37,289 bases of DNA from Planctomycetota bacterium (GCA_022616235.1 JAKEFC010000258.1:1-37289); one strand, 5' to 3'. Counted from the stretch's first letter, positions 1-9,616 are shown. Notes: generated by a model not told the origin, from the sequence alone. Translations and numbers: made by a program.

Positions 1-1
1 C

Positions 2-898
2 GCCCGCTGCCTCGATGCACTGCTCGAGGCGAATCACTTCGTGGCCGGCGTCGCCGGCCACTTCGAGGAGGCGGCGCCGGCGAGCGCGAACCCGCTGCGC
101 GCGGCGGCGGCGAGACACGGGCTCGCCTGTTTCGCGCCGCGCGACGCGAATGCTCCGGAGTTCGCCGCGGAGGTCGAGCGGAGAACCCCCGACCTGATCG
201 TGCTCGCAGGTTACGCCCGCATCCTCCGGCGGCCGCTTTGGAGCATTCCGCCGCGCGGCACCATCAATCTCCACGGCGGACTCTTGCCGCACTACCGCGG
301 CGCGTCTCCGATCAATTGGCAGATCATCAACGGCGAGCCGGTCGGAGGGTGCGCGATCCTCTACGTCGACGACGGGATCGACACCGGGGCCGTGCTCTGC
401 CGGCGCACCTACCAGATCGGCGGCGACATGACCGCGGGCGACGCCCAAGCGGTGACGTTGAAGCTATTCCCGGAGATGCTGGTCGAAGTGCTGGCCCGTC
501 TGGAGCGCGGCGATGCTCCCGCGGAGCCGCAAGACCTCGCGGCGGGCTGTCACTACTCGAAGCGCTATCCGTGGGATGGCGCGATCGATTGGGAGCGGCA
601 CACGGACCGGCAGGTCCACGATCTCGTGCGAGGATTGCACGGTCCGGGACTGCCCGGCGCATTTACCTACCTCGGAGGTCGGAAGATCGGAATCCACCGC
701 ACTCGGCTCCTCGAAGACGAGATTCGCGGCGCGAGCGGACGCATCGCTCTTCGCCGCGACGGAGGAGTCGTCGTCATCTGCGCGAATCGCGGCCTGCTCG
801 TCACCGAGTTGAACGCGGGCGGCGATGTACACGCCGCGCACGACATTCTGAAGATCCGCGGCGACTCGTTCGCGTCGGATCCGATGAGAACCTCGTGA
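2..898 (+). CDS. Formyltransferase family protein (methionyl-tRNA/nucleotide-sugar formyltransferase-like), 5' truncated by window edge
   Basis: Open frame continues to the window start; motifs DLIVLAGYARIL, INLHGGLLPHYRGASPINWQIINGE and DDGIDTGAVL are typical of the formyl transferase fold. Confidence 0.85.
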   Translation, partial: ARCLDALLEANHFVAGVAGHFEEAAPASANPLRAAAARHGLACFAPRDANAPEFAAEVERRTPDLIVLAGYARILRRPLWSIPPRGTINLHGGLLPHYRGASPINWQIINGEPVGGCAILYVDDGIDTGAVLCRRTYQIGGDMTAGDAQAVTLKLFPEMLVEVLARLERGDAPAEPQDLAAGCHYSKRYPWDGAIDWERHTDRQVHDLVRGLHGPGLPGAFTYLGGRKIGIHRTRLLEDEIRGASGRIALRRDGGVVVICANRGLLVTELNAGGDVHAAHDILKIRGDSFASDPMRTS

Positions 899-983
899 CG
901 AGGCTCCGCCCCATTCCCGAGTCTGCCCCATCGCGCGCCTCGCACTTCATCTAGCCCTCGTGACGAGGCTCCGCCTCGTCACG
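891..983. repeat. 20-bp direct repeat CCTCGTGACGAGGCTCCGCC (891-910 and 956-975); second copy forms a 25-bp hairpin CGTGACGAGG-CTCCG-CCTCGTCACG (959-983)
   Basis: Read directly from the bases; perfect 10-bp arms with a 5-nt loop. Confidence 0.9.
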
Positions 984-1071
984 GGCGCTCCCGAGGCTCT
1001 GCCTCCGATGACGCGACGATGCGGTATGTGCCGGCCGGTGTTACGGAGCAGCGGCAGAGCCGCGGGGGCTC

Positions 1072-1250
1072 GGTGTCGAGGCGGAGCCTCGACACCAGGG
1101 GGCACATGCCAGAGCCTCATCGATCGCGGTGCAGGCGAGAGCCTCGACACCAGGGCTAACGGGAGAGCCGCATCGATCGCGGAGCATGCGAGAGCCTCGA
1201 CACCAGGGGGGCTTGCGCCAGAGCCGCGACCACCGCGGTGCATGCCGGAG
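1072..1250. repeat. Hairpin GGTGTCGAGG-CGGAG-CCTCGACACC (1072-1096) leading into about 3 degenerate ~54-bp tandem units (GAGCCTCGACACCAGGG ... ATCGATCGCGGWGCA)
   Basis: GAGCCTCGACACCAGGG recurs at about 1084, 1139 and 1193; interleaved CATCGATCGCGG-type blocks recur with the same period. Confidence 0.85.
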
Positions 1251-1268
1251 CTTCTTGACTCGTGTTTA

Positions 1269-2540
1269 CTACGCGAGGCCTCGCGCGATCGCCTCTACCG
1301 CGGCGCCGATGCGCTCGAGGTCCACTCTGCGGAGGCGCGTGTGCATCGGCAGGAGCACGGTCTCCCGCGCGGCAAGCTCCGCGTTCGCGAGCGGCCCGAG
1401 TACATCATGACCACCGCCCGCGAAGTGGCGCGTGCTGGGGATCGTATAGGGATAGTACTCCCCCGCCTCGATCCCGCGCCGCGCGAGCGCACAGACCACC
1501 TCCCGCTTGGGCCGGCCCTCGATGCGAATCGGGTAGCGGCCGAAGGCGTGTTCGAATCCGGCGGATTCGACGGGAAGAGCGATCCCCGGGACCAGCGCGA
1601 GCTTCGCACCCAAGAAACGAGCGTGCGAGCGCCGAGTGGCAATGATCGAAGCGATTCTCTCGATGGAAGGGAGCGCGAAAGCCGCCTGCGCGCCGCTCAT
1701 CCTGCGCCCGTCGCACCGCGGCATCGCGGCCGGGCTCGCGCCGCTCGCGGCCTCGCTCGGATCCTGGCTCAGGATGCCGCGGAGGAGCGCCGCACCCCAC
1801 GGCTTGAGCGATGCGCGCCTGAGCGGATAGAGCGAAGCGCCGTAGAGCGCGGGATGCGCGAGCGTGCTCCGCAGCCGCGTGATCGCCACGTTCACGCCGG
1901 CGCGCACGGCGCTCGTCGCCTGCATCGCGGAACGCCTCTCGCGCAAGAACGATGCGAGCTTTGCGTCGTTCGTGGTCACTACCGCGCCGCGCCAGCCGGA
2001 GACGATCTTGGAGCTTTGCAAGCTGAAGACTCCGGCGTCTCCGAGCGATCCCGCCATCCTGCCCGCGATGCGCGCGCCGAGCGCGATCGCCGCATCCTCC
2101 ACGACGTAGATGCCCCGGCGGCGTGCCCACGCGATGAACGGCTGGGGATCGTCGACGAGCCCGTAGAGGTAGCTCAGGCAGACCGCGCGGATGCCCCGTG
2201 CGGTTTCGAGGCGATCGTCGAAGCGCAGGTTGTAGCTCGTGGGATCGATGTCGATGAAGAGCGGTCGCGCCCCGCTCCAGCGAATCGCATCGATCGCGGG
2301 CACGCAGACGTACGGAGATGCGACGACGCTCCCGCCGTCGCAGCCCGCGAAGCGGTAGATGAGCGCGAGCGCGCCTCGCCCCGACGGGACCGCCACCGCG
2401 TCCTGCGTCCCGATGTGCGCAGCGAAGCGCGCTTCGAGGGCCTCGACGAGCGCGGCCTGCCTCTTGCCGCCGGCGAAGCAAGCCGCGATCGCTTGGGGAA
2501 AGGCCCCCGCGTCAACTTGCGGTACTGCAAATGGGATCAT
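1269..2540 (-). CDS. DegT/DnrJ/EryC1/StrS family PLP aminotransferase
   Basis: MIPFAVPQVD...; VAVPSGRGALALIY, VVEDAAIALGA, GVFSLQSSKIVSGWRGAVV; ATG at 2540 overlaps the end of the preceding methyltransferase gene. Confidence 0.8.
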   Translation of the reverse strand: MIPFAVPQVDAGAFPQAIAACFAGGKRQAALVEALEARFAAHIGTQDAVAVPSGRGALALIYRFAGCDGGSVVASPYVCVPAIDAIRWSGARPLFIDIDPTSYNLRFDDRLETARGIRAVCLSYLYGLVDDPQPFIAWARRRGIYVVEDAAIALGARIAGRMAGSLGDAGVFSLQSSKIVSGWRGAVVTTNDAKLASFLRERRSAMQATSAVRAGVNVAITRLRSTLAHPALYGASLYPLRRASLKPWGAALLRGILSQDPSEAASGASPAAMPRCDGRRMSGAQAAFALPSIERIASIIATRRSHARFLGAKLALVPGIALPVESAGFEHAFGRYPIRIEGRPKREVVCALARRGIEAGEYYPYTIPSTRHFAGGGHDVLGPLANAELAARETVLLPMHTRLRRVDLERIGAAVEAIARGLA

Positions 2541-3357
2541 CGACAACGGTCGCTTGCGCCGCGGGCGCGGCGTCCTCTCGGACAGGCGGCTTCTTCGCCA
2601 CGACGAGCACGCGCAGCGCCAGCGCGTCGAGGAAGCGGCAGCGTGCCGACCACTCGTTCGCCCGCTCGAACAGCCGCGGCAGCCACGCGAGCGGCCGCGC
2701 GCCGAAGTACTTGCGCGCGTTCGCACTGTCCGCGAGCAGTTGGATGGGGAGCCACTCGTCGACCACGAGGCCGAGCCGCGCGCACAACGCCCCGATCGCG
2801 CGGCGAGTGTGCGCGCGCAAGTAAATGAAGCGCCGCGACACCGACGCCGTCGACCTGAGCGCGCCGAGCGGATTCCATGCGTTCACGAAGTCGAAGAGCA
2901 ACGCGCCGCCGGGCGCGGCGACGCGCGCCATCTCGGCGATCGCGCCCTCCATGTCCGGAACGTGCTGCAGGCTCCGAAAGCTATAGACGACGTCGTACGC
3001 ACCGCTCGCGAAAGGCAGGCGCCGCGCATCGCCCACGACGAAATCGACGTCGGAAAAACGCTCCTTGGCGATGCGGATCATCGCGGCCGAGAAGTCGAGG
3101 CCCACAACGGGGCCTTTGACTCGGCGCGCGGCCCACGCGGCGAAGTTGCCCGGGCCGCAAGCGACGTCGAGAGCGCTCGCGCCCGTGAGCCGCGCGCCGA
3201 GCGCCGCGAGATAGCGGTCTCTGATCTCGCGGGCGCCGCCCGCCTCGCCGGAGTGCGTCTCGAAATAATCCCCCGCGTTGGTTTCGAAGTGGTCGCGGAC
3301 GCGACGCTCCTGTGCCGCGAGCGGGTGCGTGAGCGCGGGGCACGCGGTTCGCCCCAT
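2512..3357 (-). CDS. Class I SAM-dependent methyltransferase
   Basis: ALDVACGPGNFAAWAA, VVGLDFSAAMI, VVGDARRLPFASGAYDVV; ATG at 3357. Confidence 0.85.
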   Translation of the reverse strand: MGRTACPALTHPLAAQERRVRDHFETNAGDYFETHSGEAGGAREIRDRYLAALGARLTGASALDVACGPGNFAAWAARRVKGPVVGLDFSAAMIRIAKERFSDVDFVVGDARRLPFASGAYDVVYSFRSLQHVPDMEGAIAEMARVAAPGGALLFDFVNAWNPLGALRSTASVSRRFIYLRAHTRRAIGALCARLGLVVDEWLPIQLLADSANARKYFGARPLAWLPRLFERANEWSARCRFLDALALRVLVVAKKPPVREDAAPAAQATVVDDPICSTAS

Positions 3358-3488
3358 GTTCCAGGCGTCGCTCGCTGCCAAAGTGCGGCTGCCTTTCCAT
3401 ATTATTGGGGCCCCGTGGTGGCGGCGGAAGCCGCGGCAGCCAGGGGTGCGCAGTGCCCCTCGCTCATCGTCCGCTTCGCGTCGCAACT

Positions 3489-5153
3489 TTAGAGGAATTC
3501 TCGCTTTAGCTCGATTTCGCGGCGCTCGGAGAGGAGTGGGAGCTGGGCGCTCAGGCTGGTCCAGCGCTCGAGCCGGCTTGGCTCGAAAACTTCGCCGATC
3601 GCGGTGTACTTCGTCGCGATGTCGCTCCCCAGGGAGAGGTCCGCCAGCTCGACCCCATCGCCGAGCGCGATCCGGTCGTGAACGCGAAGCCCCGCCTCGA
3701 AGGAGAAGGTGCGCTCGAAGCGTACCGGGGCGCGCACCTTGCGGAGGACGAGCGCGCGCTGGAGGAGCGCCTTCACGCCGCGCGACGCGAGGGCGGAAAA
3801 ACCCGTGGCCAGGAGCAGCAGCCGAAACAAGATGAGCTTGAACGGCGAAGCGTATCGAAATCGCGCTTCGTGGAAGTGGCCGCTGATCCGCGCCTGATTC
3901 CCGTCGACGTGGACCGAGCGATCGTCGTCGACGAGATTCGACACGATCGTACCCCCGCCGCGAACCTTGGCGATATAGCCGGCCTCCGTGCGCACGCACT
4001 GCTCCCCCTTGAAGAGCCGAAATGCACCGCCTCGCTTCAGCGACATGACGAGGTAGTGCTCTCCCTTTCTTTGCGCGAGGAGGCCCGCCTGCGGGAAGTA
4101 ACGCTGAAAGCTCTCCCCCGGTCCCGCGCTGAGCGAGGCTCCCACGGAGTAGGCATGAAAGGCGAGCAGGTACTGCTCGAGGTGATGCTGAAAGACGCGG
4201 TCGTCATCGAATCGCGCGTGGCGGCCGCCCGCAAGGGACTTCAGAAACGCGTTCGCGACCCACGCCGCATCCGACATGCGTGGGGCGAGCAGCTCGAAGC
4301 CGACCGGGGAGAAATTGAAGCTGTCCCGGCTCGCGTAGACCCCGCCGATGCTCCCATCGGGATGCAGGAAGTACTGGGTGAACGCGACGGCGCTCCGCAG
4401 CGCGGGCCAGACCGATTCATCGTTCGACTTGAGGTAGTACCGTGCAAGGAAGTCGATCGTCCACGTGTTGTAGCCGGGATCGCAGCCGTCGTACTCGACG
4501 AACCAACCCTCCGGCGTGAGACTGGCGAGAAGCGCTTGGATCCTGCTTCGGCAACGCTCGCGATACTTGTCATCGCGCGTGATGGCGAACACGTTGTAGA
4601 GGCAGAGCGCCGCGAGCGCCTGGTGATTCGAGATTCCCCCCGGTTCGCTGTGCGACCAGATCCAATCGGCGCGGCGGCGGAAGAAGCGCAGGAGCCCATC
4701 GTCGGCGAAGCCGAGCCGCTGGTACGCTTCGGTCATGGCGAGGAGTGAAAAAGCCGTCGCGCCGAGGGCGCGCTCGAAAGGATAGTAGTCGTCTCCGGAA
4801 CCGTCGCCGTGCGAGCTGCGGCGCGCGAACGCCATTGCGGCGAGAACCCACTCGCGCACGCGAGGACTCTGATAGAGCGGGTTACGCGGATGCGGTGTTT
4901 GATAGAAGAGCGCGAGCGGCAGCACGCTCGCTTGGTGCATCGCAGATGGAAAATCCGCCGTTCGGTAGTGCCAGTATTCGCGGTCGAAGCAGCCATAGGT
5001 CGGTCGATACGGATTCGTATCGAGCAACGTCACGAGCTTCGGCACGTAGCGAACAGCCTCCTCGAGATAGAGTTCGCGTCCGTACGGTCGAACCAAATCT
5101 TCCTCCCCACGAAAGCGGCAGGGCGCCGCCAGCGGCGCTCGCGCGGCGCGCAT
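3489..5153 (-). CDS. Uncharacterised ~550-aa protein, possible alpha/alpha-toroid (heparinase/alginate-lyase-like) architecture
   Basis: Long uninterrupted ORF; aromatic-rich helical N-terminal half (GWFVEYDGCDPGYNTWTIDFLARYY) and beta-rich C-terminal half. The fold assignment is an impression only. Confidence 0.55.
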   Translation of the reverse strand: MRAARAPLAAPCRFRGEEDLVRPYGRELYLEEAVRYVPKLVTLLDTNPYRPTYGCFDREYWHYRTADFPSAMHQASVLPLALFYQTPHPRNPLYQSPRVREWVLAAMAFARRSSHGDGSGDDYYPFERALGATAFSLLAMTEAYQRLGFADDGLLRFFRRRADWIWSHSEPGGISNHQALAALCLYNVFAITRDDKYRERCRSRIQALLASLTPEGWFVEYDGCDPGYNTWTIDFLARYYLKSNDESVWPALRSAVAFTQYFLHPDGSIGGVYASRDSFNFSPVGFELLAPRMSDAAWVANAFLKSLAGGRHARFDDDRVFQHHLEQYLLAFHAYSVGASLSAGPGESFQRYFPQAGLLAQRKGEHYLVMSLKRGGAFRLFKGEQCVRTEAGYIAKVRGGGTIVSNLVDDDRSVHVDGNQARISGHFHEARFRYASPFKLILFRLLLLATGFSALASRGVKALLQRALVLRKVRAPVRFERTFSFEAGLRVHDRIALGDGVELADLSLGSDIATKYTAIGEVFEPSRLERWTSLSAQLPLLSERREIELKREFL

Positions 5154-5361
5154 GATAGTCGAAGTCGGCGCGGCGCCGAAGCGCGCGCGGTCCTGGCGGC
5201 GGCAAGTTTCGCCCGTGCCCGCGCGGCGGATTCGCCTTGGAAAAGCGCTCTACCTTCTATAGCTTGCCGGCTGGCGATCCTCGCGCCGGCGTCGCGCGAG
5301 CTTGCGCTCCTCCCCAGCGCCGCACGCCATTCGGCGCGACTTCGAGAACGGAAGCAACTCC

Positions 5362-6147
5362 GTGGATTCGCTCGCCGGCAAGCACGCGCTCGTCTGCGGA
5401 AGCACGCAAGGCATCGGACTCGCATGCGCCGAGGAGCTGGCGCGCCGCGGCGCCGCCCTCACGTTGCTCGCGCGCGATGCCGCCGCCCTCGAGCGCGAAA
5501 CCGGGCGCATCGGTGCCGCGAGCGGTGCCAAGCCCTCCTTCCTGAGCGCGGACTTCCGCGAGCCGGAGGCGCTGCGCGCCAAGGTCGCGGCGCACATCGC
5601 GAACGCCGGTCCCTGCCACATCCTCGTGAACAACACCGGCGGACCCACTCCCGGCGCCGTGCTCGACGCCGCGCCGGACGCGTTTCTCGAGGCGCTACGC
5701 ATGCACTTGCTCTGCAATCAGCTCCTCGTGCAGACGCTGGTCCCGGGGATGAAACGCGACGGCTATGGGCGCATCATCAACGTAATCTCCACCTCCGTGC
5801 GCGAGCCGATTCCGAACCTCGGCGTTTCCAACACGACGCGCGGGGCCGTCGCGAGCTGGGCCAAGACGCTGGCGGGCGAGCTAGCGCCCTTCGGCATCAC
5901 GGTGAACAACATCCTCCCCGGTTATACGGACACCGGCCGCCTCCGCTCGTTGATCCGGGCCGGCGCCGAGCGCCGCAAGATCTCCGTGGCCGAACTGACG
6001 CGGGAGTACGTGAGCCGGATCCCGCTCGGGCGCTTCGCGCGCGCAGAGGAGATCGCCGCCGCCGCGGGCTTCCTCGCCTCGCCGGCGGCCTCGTACATCA
6101 CCGGCGTAAGCCTGCCCGTAGACGGCGGCAGGATTGCGAGCATCTGA
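5362..6147 (+). CDS. SDR family NAD(P)-dependent oxidoreductase
   Basis: GSTQGIGLACAEELARRG, ILVNNTGG, final PVDGG; GTG start with upstream GGAAG. Confidence 0.9.
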   Translation: MDSLAGKHALVCGSTQGIGLACAEELARRGAALTLLARDAAALERETGRIGAASGAKPSFLSADFREPEALRAKVAAHIANAGPCHILVNNTGGPTPGAVLDAAPDAFLEALRMHLLCNQLLVQTLVPGMKRDGYGRIINVISTSVREPIPNLGVSNTTRGAVASWAKTLAGELAPFGITVNNILPGYTDTGRLRSLIRAGAERRKISVAELTREYVSRIPLGRFARAEEIAAAAGFLASPAASYITGVSLPVDGGRIASI

Positions 6148-6150
6148 GCC

Positions 6151-7641
6151 GTGCAGAAGATCTCGAACTACATCGATGGCGAGTTCCGCGCGCCGCGCTC
6201 GGGCGAATATCTCGAGAATCTCGAGCCGGCGACGGGTGCCGCGTACTCGCTGGTGCCGGCCAGCGATGAGCTCGACATCGACGACGCCGTGGACGCCGCG
6301 AAGCGCGCGTTCCCCGGGTGGGCGCGCACGCCGGCCGCGGAGCGCTCGCGCATCTTGCTCGACATCGCGGCGCGCATCGACGCGCGGCACGAGGAGTTGG
6401 CGCGCGCCGAGAGCATCGACACGGGGAAGCCGATTTCGCTCGCGCGCAGCCTCGACATCCCGCGCGCGGCGAGCAACTTTCGCTTCTTCGCGACGGCGAT
6501 CCTTCACGCTTCCTCCGAGACGCAGGCGACGGACGACGTCGCACTCAATTTCACGCTGCGCCAACCGCGCGGCGTCGCCGCGCTGATCTCTCCCTGGAAT
6601 CTGCCGCTCTATCTCTTTTCGTGGAAAGTCGCGCCTGCGCTCGCCACGGGGAACTCCGCGGTCGGCAAGCCTTCCGAATTGACGCCCATGACCGCGCACC
6701 TCCTCGCGGAGATCTGCCGCGACGCCGGCCTGCCGGCCGGAGTGCTCAACATCGTCCACGGCACCGGCGCGCGCGCGGGCGCCGCCCTCGCTGCGCATCC
6801 CAGGGTGCCGATGATCTCCTTCACGGGCGGCACGGCAACCGGCGCCCAGATCGCACGCAGCGCCGCTCCCCTCTTCAAGAAGCTCTCCCTCGAACTCGGA
6901 GGGAAGAACCCGAACATCGTGTTCGCGGATGCCGACTTCGAGGAAGCGGTGGCGAGCGCCGCGCGCGCCGCATTCCTGAACCAGGGAGAGATTTGCTTGT
7001 GCGGCTCCCGCATCCTCGTAGAACGGCCGCTCCACGATCGCTTCGTGGAGCGGCTCGTCGCCGCGGCGAAGCGCTTGACGATCGGCGATCCGCTCGAAGA
7101 GAAGACCGATCAGGGCGCGCTGATCTCGAAATCGCACTTCGACAAGGTGAGCGGGTTCGTCGCGCTCGCGCGCACCGAAGGTGGCGCCATCCGGTGCGGC
7201 GGAGCGGCGCCGCCGCCGGTCTCCAAGCGCTGCCGCGGCGGCTACTTCTTCGAGCCGACGGTGATCACCGGGCTCGGGCCGGAGTGCCGCGTGAATCAAG
7301 AGGAGATCTTCGGCCCCGTCGTGAGCGTGATTCCCTTCGACGGCGAGGAAGAAGCGATCGCCATCGCCAACGGAACCCGCTACGGCCTCGCGGCGACGCT
7401 CTGGACCACAGATCTCGCGCGCGCGCACCGCGTAGCGAGCCGCATCGACGCCGGGACGGTCTGGATCAATTGCTGGATGCTGCGCGATCTGCGCGCGCCG
7501 TTCGGCGGTATGAAGGAGAGCGGCATCGGCCGCGAAGGTGGAGATGAGGCGTTGCGCTTTTTTACCGAGCCGAAAAACGTCTGCATCCGCATTTCCCAGG
7601 GCGCCGGCGGCGGTCCGCCCCGCGGGAAGGAGCGGCAATGA
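6151..7641 (+). CDS. Aldehyde dehydrogenase, probable 2-aminomuconate-6-semialdehyde dehydrogenase
   Basis: ISPWNLPLYLFSWKVAPALATGN, SFTGGTATG, SLELGGKNPNIVFADADFEEA, NQGEICLCGSRI; position next to a RidA-type deaminase and the kynurenine genes. Confidence 0.85.
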   Translation: MQKISNYIDGEFRAPRSGEYLENLEPATGAAYSLVPASDELDIDDAVDAAKRAFPGWARTPAAERSRILLDIAARIDARHEELARAESIDTGKPISLARSLDIPRAASNFRFFATAILHASSETQATDDVALNFTLRQPRGVAALISPWNLPLYLFSWKVAPALATGNSAVGKPSELTPMTAHLLAEICRDAGLPAGVLNIVHGTGARAGAALAAHPRVPMISFTGGTATGAQIARSAAPLFKKLSLELGGKNPNIVFADADFEEAVASAARAAFLNQGEICLCGSRILVERPLHDRFVERLVAAAKRLTIGDPLEEKTDQGALISKSHFDKVSGFVALARTEGGAIRCGGAAPPPVSKRCRGGYFFEPTVITGLGPECRVNQEEIFGPVVSVIPFDGEEEAIAIANGTRYGLAATLWTTDLARAHRVASRIDAGTVWINCWMLRDLRAPFGGMKESGIGREGGDEALRFFTEPKNVCIRISQGAGGGPPRGKERQ

Positions 7642-8057
7642 GCGGCGGCGCGTTCATGAGCGAGCGAGCGCCCGAGCCGGTCGGACCTTATCCGCACGCA
7701 CGTCGCGCAGGCAACCTGCTCTTTCTCTCCGGGGTCGGGCCGCGCGCGAAAGGGAAGCGCGAGATTCCCGGCGTCGTCCTCGACGACCGCGGCGAGATCG
7801 CGTCCTACGACTTCGATGTGCAATGCCGCGCCGTGCTCCAAAACGTCCGCCACGTGCTCGAGGATGCCGGCAGCGACTGGGAGCGAATCGTGGACGTGAC
7901 GGCGTTCCTCACCGACATGAAGCGCGACTTCGCGGCCTTCAATCGGATCTACCAGGAGCACTTTCAGAACAATCGCCCGGCGCGGACGACGGTCGAAGTG
8001 ACTGCGCTGCCGACGCCGATCGCGATCGAGCTGAAGGTCATCGCGACGATCGATTGA
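7638..8057 (+). CDS. RidA/YjgF-family protein, probable 2-aminomuconate deaminase
   Basis: GPYPHARRAGNLLFLSGVGPR ... ARTTVEVTALPTPIAIEL; ATGA overlap with the upstream dehydrogenase. Confidence 0.82.
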   Translation: MSGGAFMSERAPEPVGPYPHARRAGNLLFLSGVGPRAKGKREIPGVVLDDRGEIASYDFDVQCRAVLQNVRHVLEDAGSDWERIVDVTAFLTDMKRDFAAFNRIYQEHFQNNRPARTTVEVTALPTPIAIELKVIATID

Positions 8058-8070
8058 ACGGCGGCTCTCC

Positions 8071-8700
8071 ATGGACCCGGAGCGATTCGCGGCATATCTC
8101 GGGGAACAACGTGCCAGCGCAATTCTCCGCACGAGCATCGAGAGCGCCGTGCTCCCTGCGCTGGAGGCCGCTATCGCGGGCGGCTTCCGCATCGTCGAGG
8201 TGACCCTCACCACGCCGCGCGCGCTCGATGCGATCGCGGAGCTGGCGCGGCGCCCGGGGATCACCTGTGGCGCCGGAACCGTGCTCGACGTGGAGGCCGC
8301 CCGCGCGGCCGTGGCGCGCGGCGCGCGTTTCCTCGTCTCGCCGGTCGCCGATGAAGCGGTCATTGCCGCGGCACGCTCCCTCGGCGTCGCGTTAGTGGCG
8401 GGCGCCTACACGGCCGCGGAGTTCCTCCACGCGCACCGCGCGGGGGCGCCGCTCCAGAAATTGTTTCCCGCTCCGGCGGATGGCCCCGACTACTTGCGCG
8501 CGCTCCTAGGACCGTTTCCTTTCTTGCGCGTGGTTCCCACGAGCGGCGTTACCGCCGAAAACGCCCGCGCGTATCTCGCCGCCGGCGCCCATGCGCTCGG
8601 ATTCGTGAATCACCTCTTCGATCCCGCGGATCTCGCCGCGGCGCGCTTCTTTGAGATCGAAGCACGCGCCCGCCGGCTCCTCGCAATCGTCGCCGGATAG
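8071..8700 (+). CDS. KDPG/KHG-type class I aldolase family protein
   Basis: GFRIVEVTLTTPRALDAI, GAGTVLDVEAA, FLVSPVADEAVI, LQKLFPA, VPTSGVTAENA. Confidence 0.85.
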   Translation: MDPERFAAYLGEQRASAILRTSIESAVLPALEAAIAGGFRIVEVTLTTPRALDAIAELARRPGITCGAGTVLDVEAARAAVARGARFLVSPVADEAVIAAARSLGVALVAGAYTAAEFLHAHRAGAPLQKLFPAPADGPDYLRALLGPFPFLRVVPTSGVTAENARAYLAAGAHALGFVNHLFDPADLAAARFFEIEARARRLLAIVAG

Positions 8701-8706
8701 CGGCGG

Positions 8707-9546
8707 CTACTTGCCGCCGAACATCTCCAGCGCGTTCATGGCTTGCGTCACGGTTTGGACGAGGTCCGCCGGAACGTTATTCGCGCGCGCGCGATCGAGA
8801 AATGCGCGGTACCGCGCGATCGCCTTCGTCAACGTCTGCTTGTTCGAGTACGAGCCGGGATCGGAAGAGACGGCGAGCGCCGCCCAGCGCTGGAGCGCGT
8901 AGACGCCGGGATGCGGGTCCTGCTTCGGGTCGTTGGCGATGGCCGCATCGTAATGAGCGAGCGCTTGCTTCGGGTCGTCCTTCGCTTCGTAGTAGGTACC
9001 GAGCACGAAGTGGATCTCCCAATTCTTCGCGTTGCGCGCGCTCATCTTCTCGAGGCGCAGGATCGCCTTGTCCGTCGCTCCCGCCGCGTGCTCGAGGCGC
9101 GCCTCCGCGAATTGGTGACGAAGTTGGAGCGCCGCGTTCTTCTTGATTCCATCCTGCGCCTTCTTGAGCGCTTTCGCAGCCTCCTTGAGATCCTTCTTCT
9201 CGACCAGGATCTCGGCGCGGCGAATGGCCACCTGCGGCCGCCCCGCGATGAGCTTCTCCGCGGCGTCGAGACGGGACAGCGCCGCGGCGTGGTCCTTCTT
9301 TGCCATGGCGATCACGGCGAGCACGTAGGTCGCGTTGAAGCGATCCTTCGCCGACTGAGACTGATCGTCGGCGACTTTCGCGAATTGTTCCTCCGCCGCC
9401 TTGCCCGATCGGTAGGCTTCCCACGCCGCCTCGAATTCCGCGGACCCCTTCACTCCCGTTTCGGCGGCCAGTGTCAGTGCGCCGGCCGCGAGCGCTACCG
9501 CCGCCACGCACGCAGTCCACCACTTGCACGTATTCCCTCGCACCAT
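8707..9546 (-). CDS. Secreted TPR-like repeat protein
   Basis: N-terminal signal peptide; repeated helical ALxxYDAAIANDP-type TPR signatures. Confidence 0.65.
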   Translation of the reverse strand: MVRGNTCKWWTACVAAVALAAGALTLAAETGVKGSAEFEAAWEAYRSGKAAEEQFAKVADDQSQSAKDRFNATYVLAVIAMAKKDHAAALSRLDAAEKLIAGRPQVAIRRAEILVEKKDLKEAAKALKKAQDGIKKNAALQLRHQFAEARLEHAAGATDKAILRLEKMSARNAKNWEIHFVLGTYYEAKDDPKQALAHYDAAIANDPKQDPHPGVYALQRWAALAVSSDPGSYSNKQTLTKAIARYRAFLDRARANNVPADLVQTVTQAMNALEMFGGK

Positions 9547-9589
9547 GTTCGCACCTTTCGCCTTTCTTATTCGAGGAGTCGAGTCAAGG

Positions 9590-9616
9590 CGGGAGAGGCA
9601 CGACGCGCCTCTCCCG
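9590..9616. terminator. Candidate hairpin CGGGAGAGGC-(7 nt)-GCCTCTCCCG downstream of the small secreted-protein gene
   Basis: Perfect 10-bp inverted repeat just 3' of the 9623 stop on the minus strand; no clear U-tract. Confidence 0.45.

Noticed and set aside
1084-1250. Possible CRISPR array
   Set aside because: Units are contiguous degenerate tandem repeats with no unique spacers and no cas genes.
960-2828. 622-aa plus-strand ORF
   Set aside because: Antisense to the DegT aminotransferase and through the tandem repeats; Arg/Ala-rich low-information translation typical of GC-rich shadow frames.
5881-7638. 585-aa minus-strand ORF
   Set aside because: Shadow ORF opposite the SDR and aldehyde dehydrogenase, which have clear family motifs.
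8701-8719. Hairpin CGGCGGC-TACTT-GCCGCCG between convergent aldolase and TPR genes
   Set aside because: 7-bp stem overlapping the TPR gene end with no U-tract; too weak to call a terminator.
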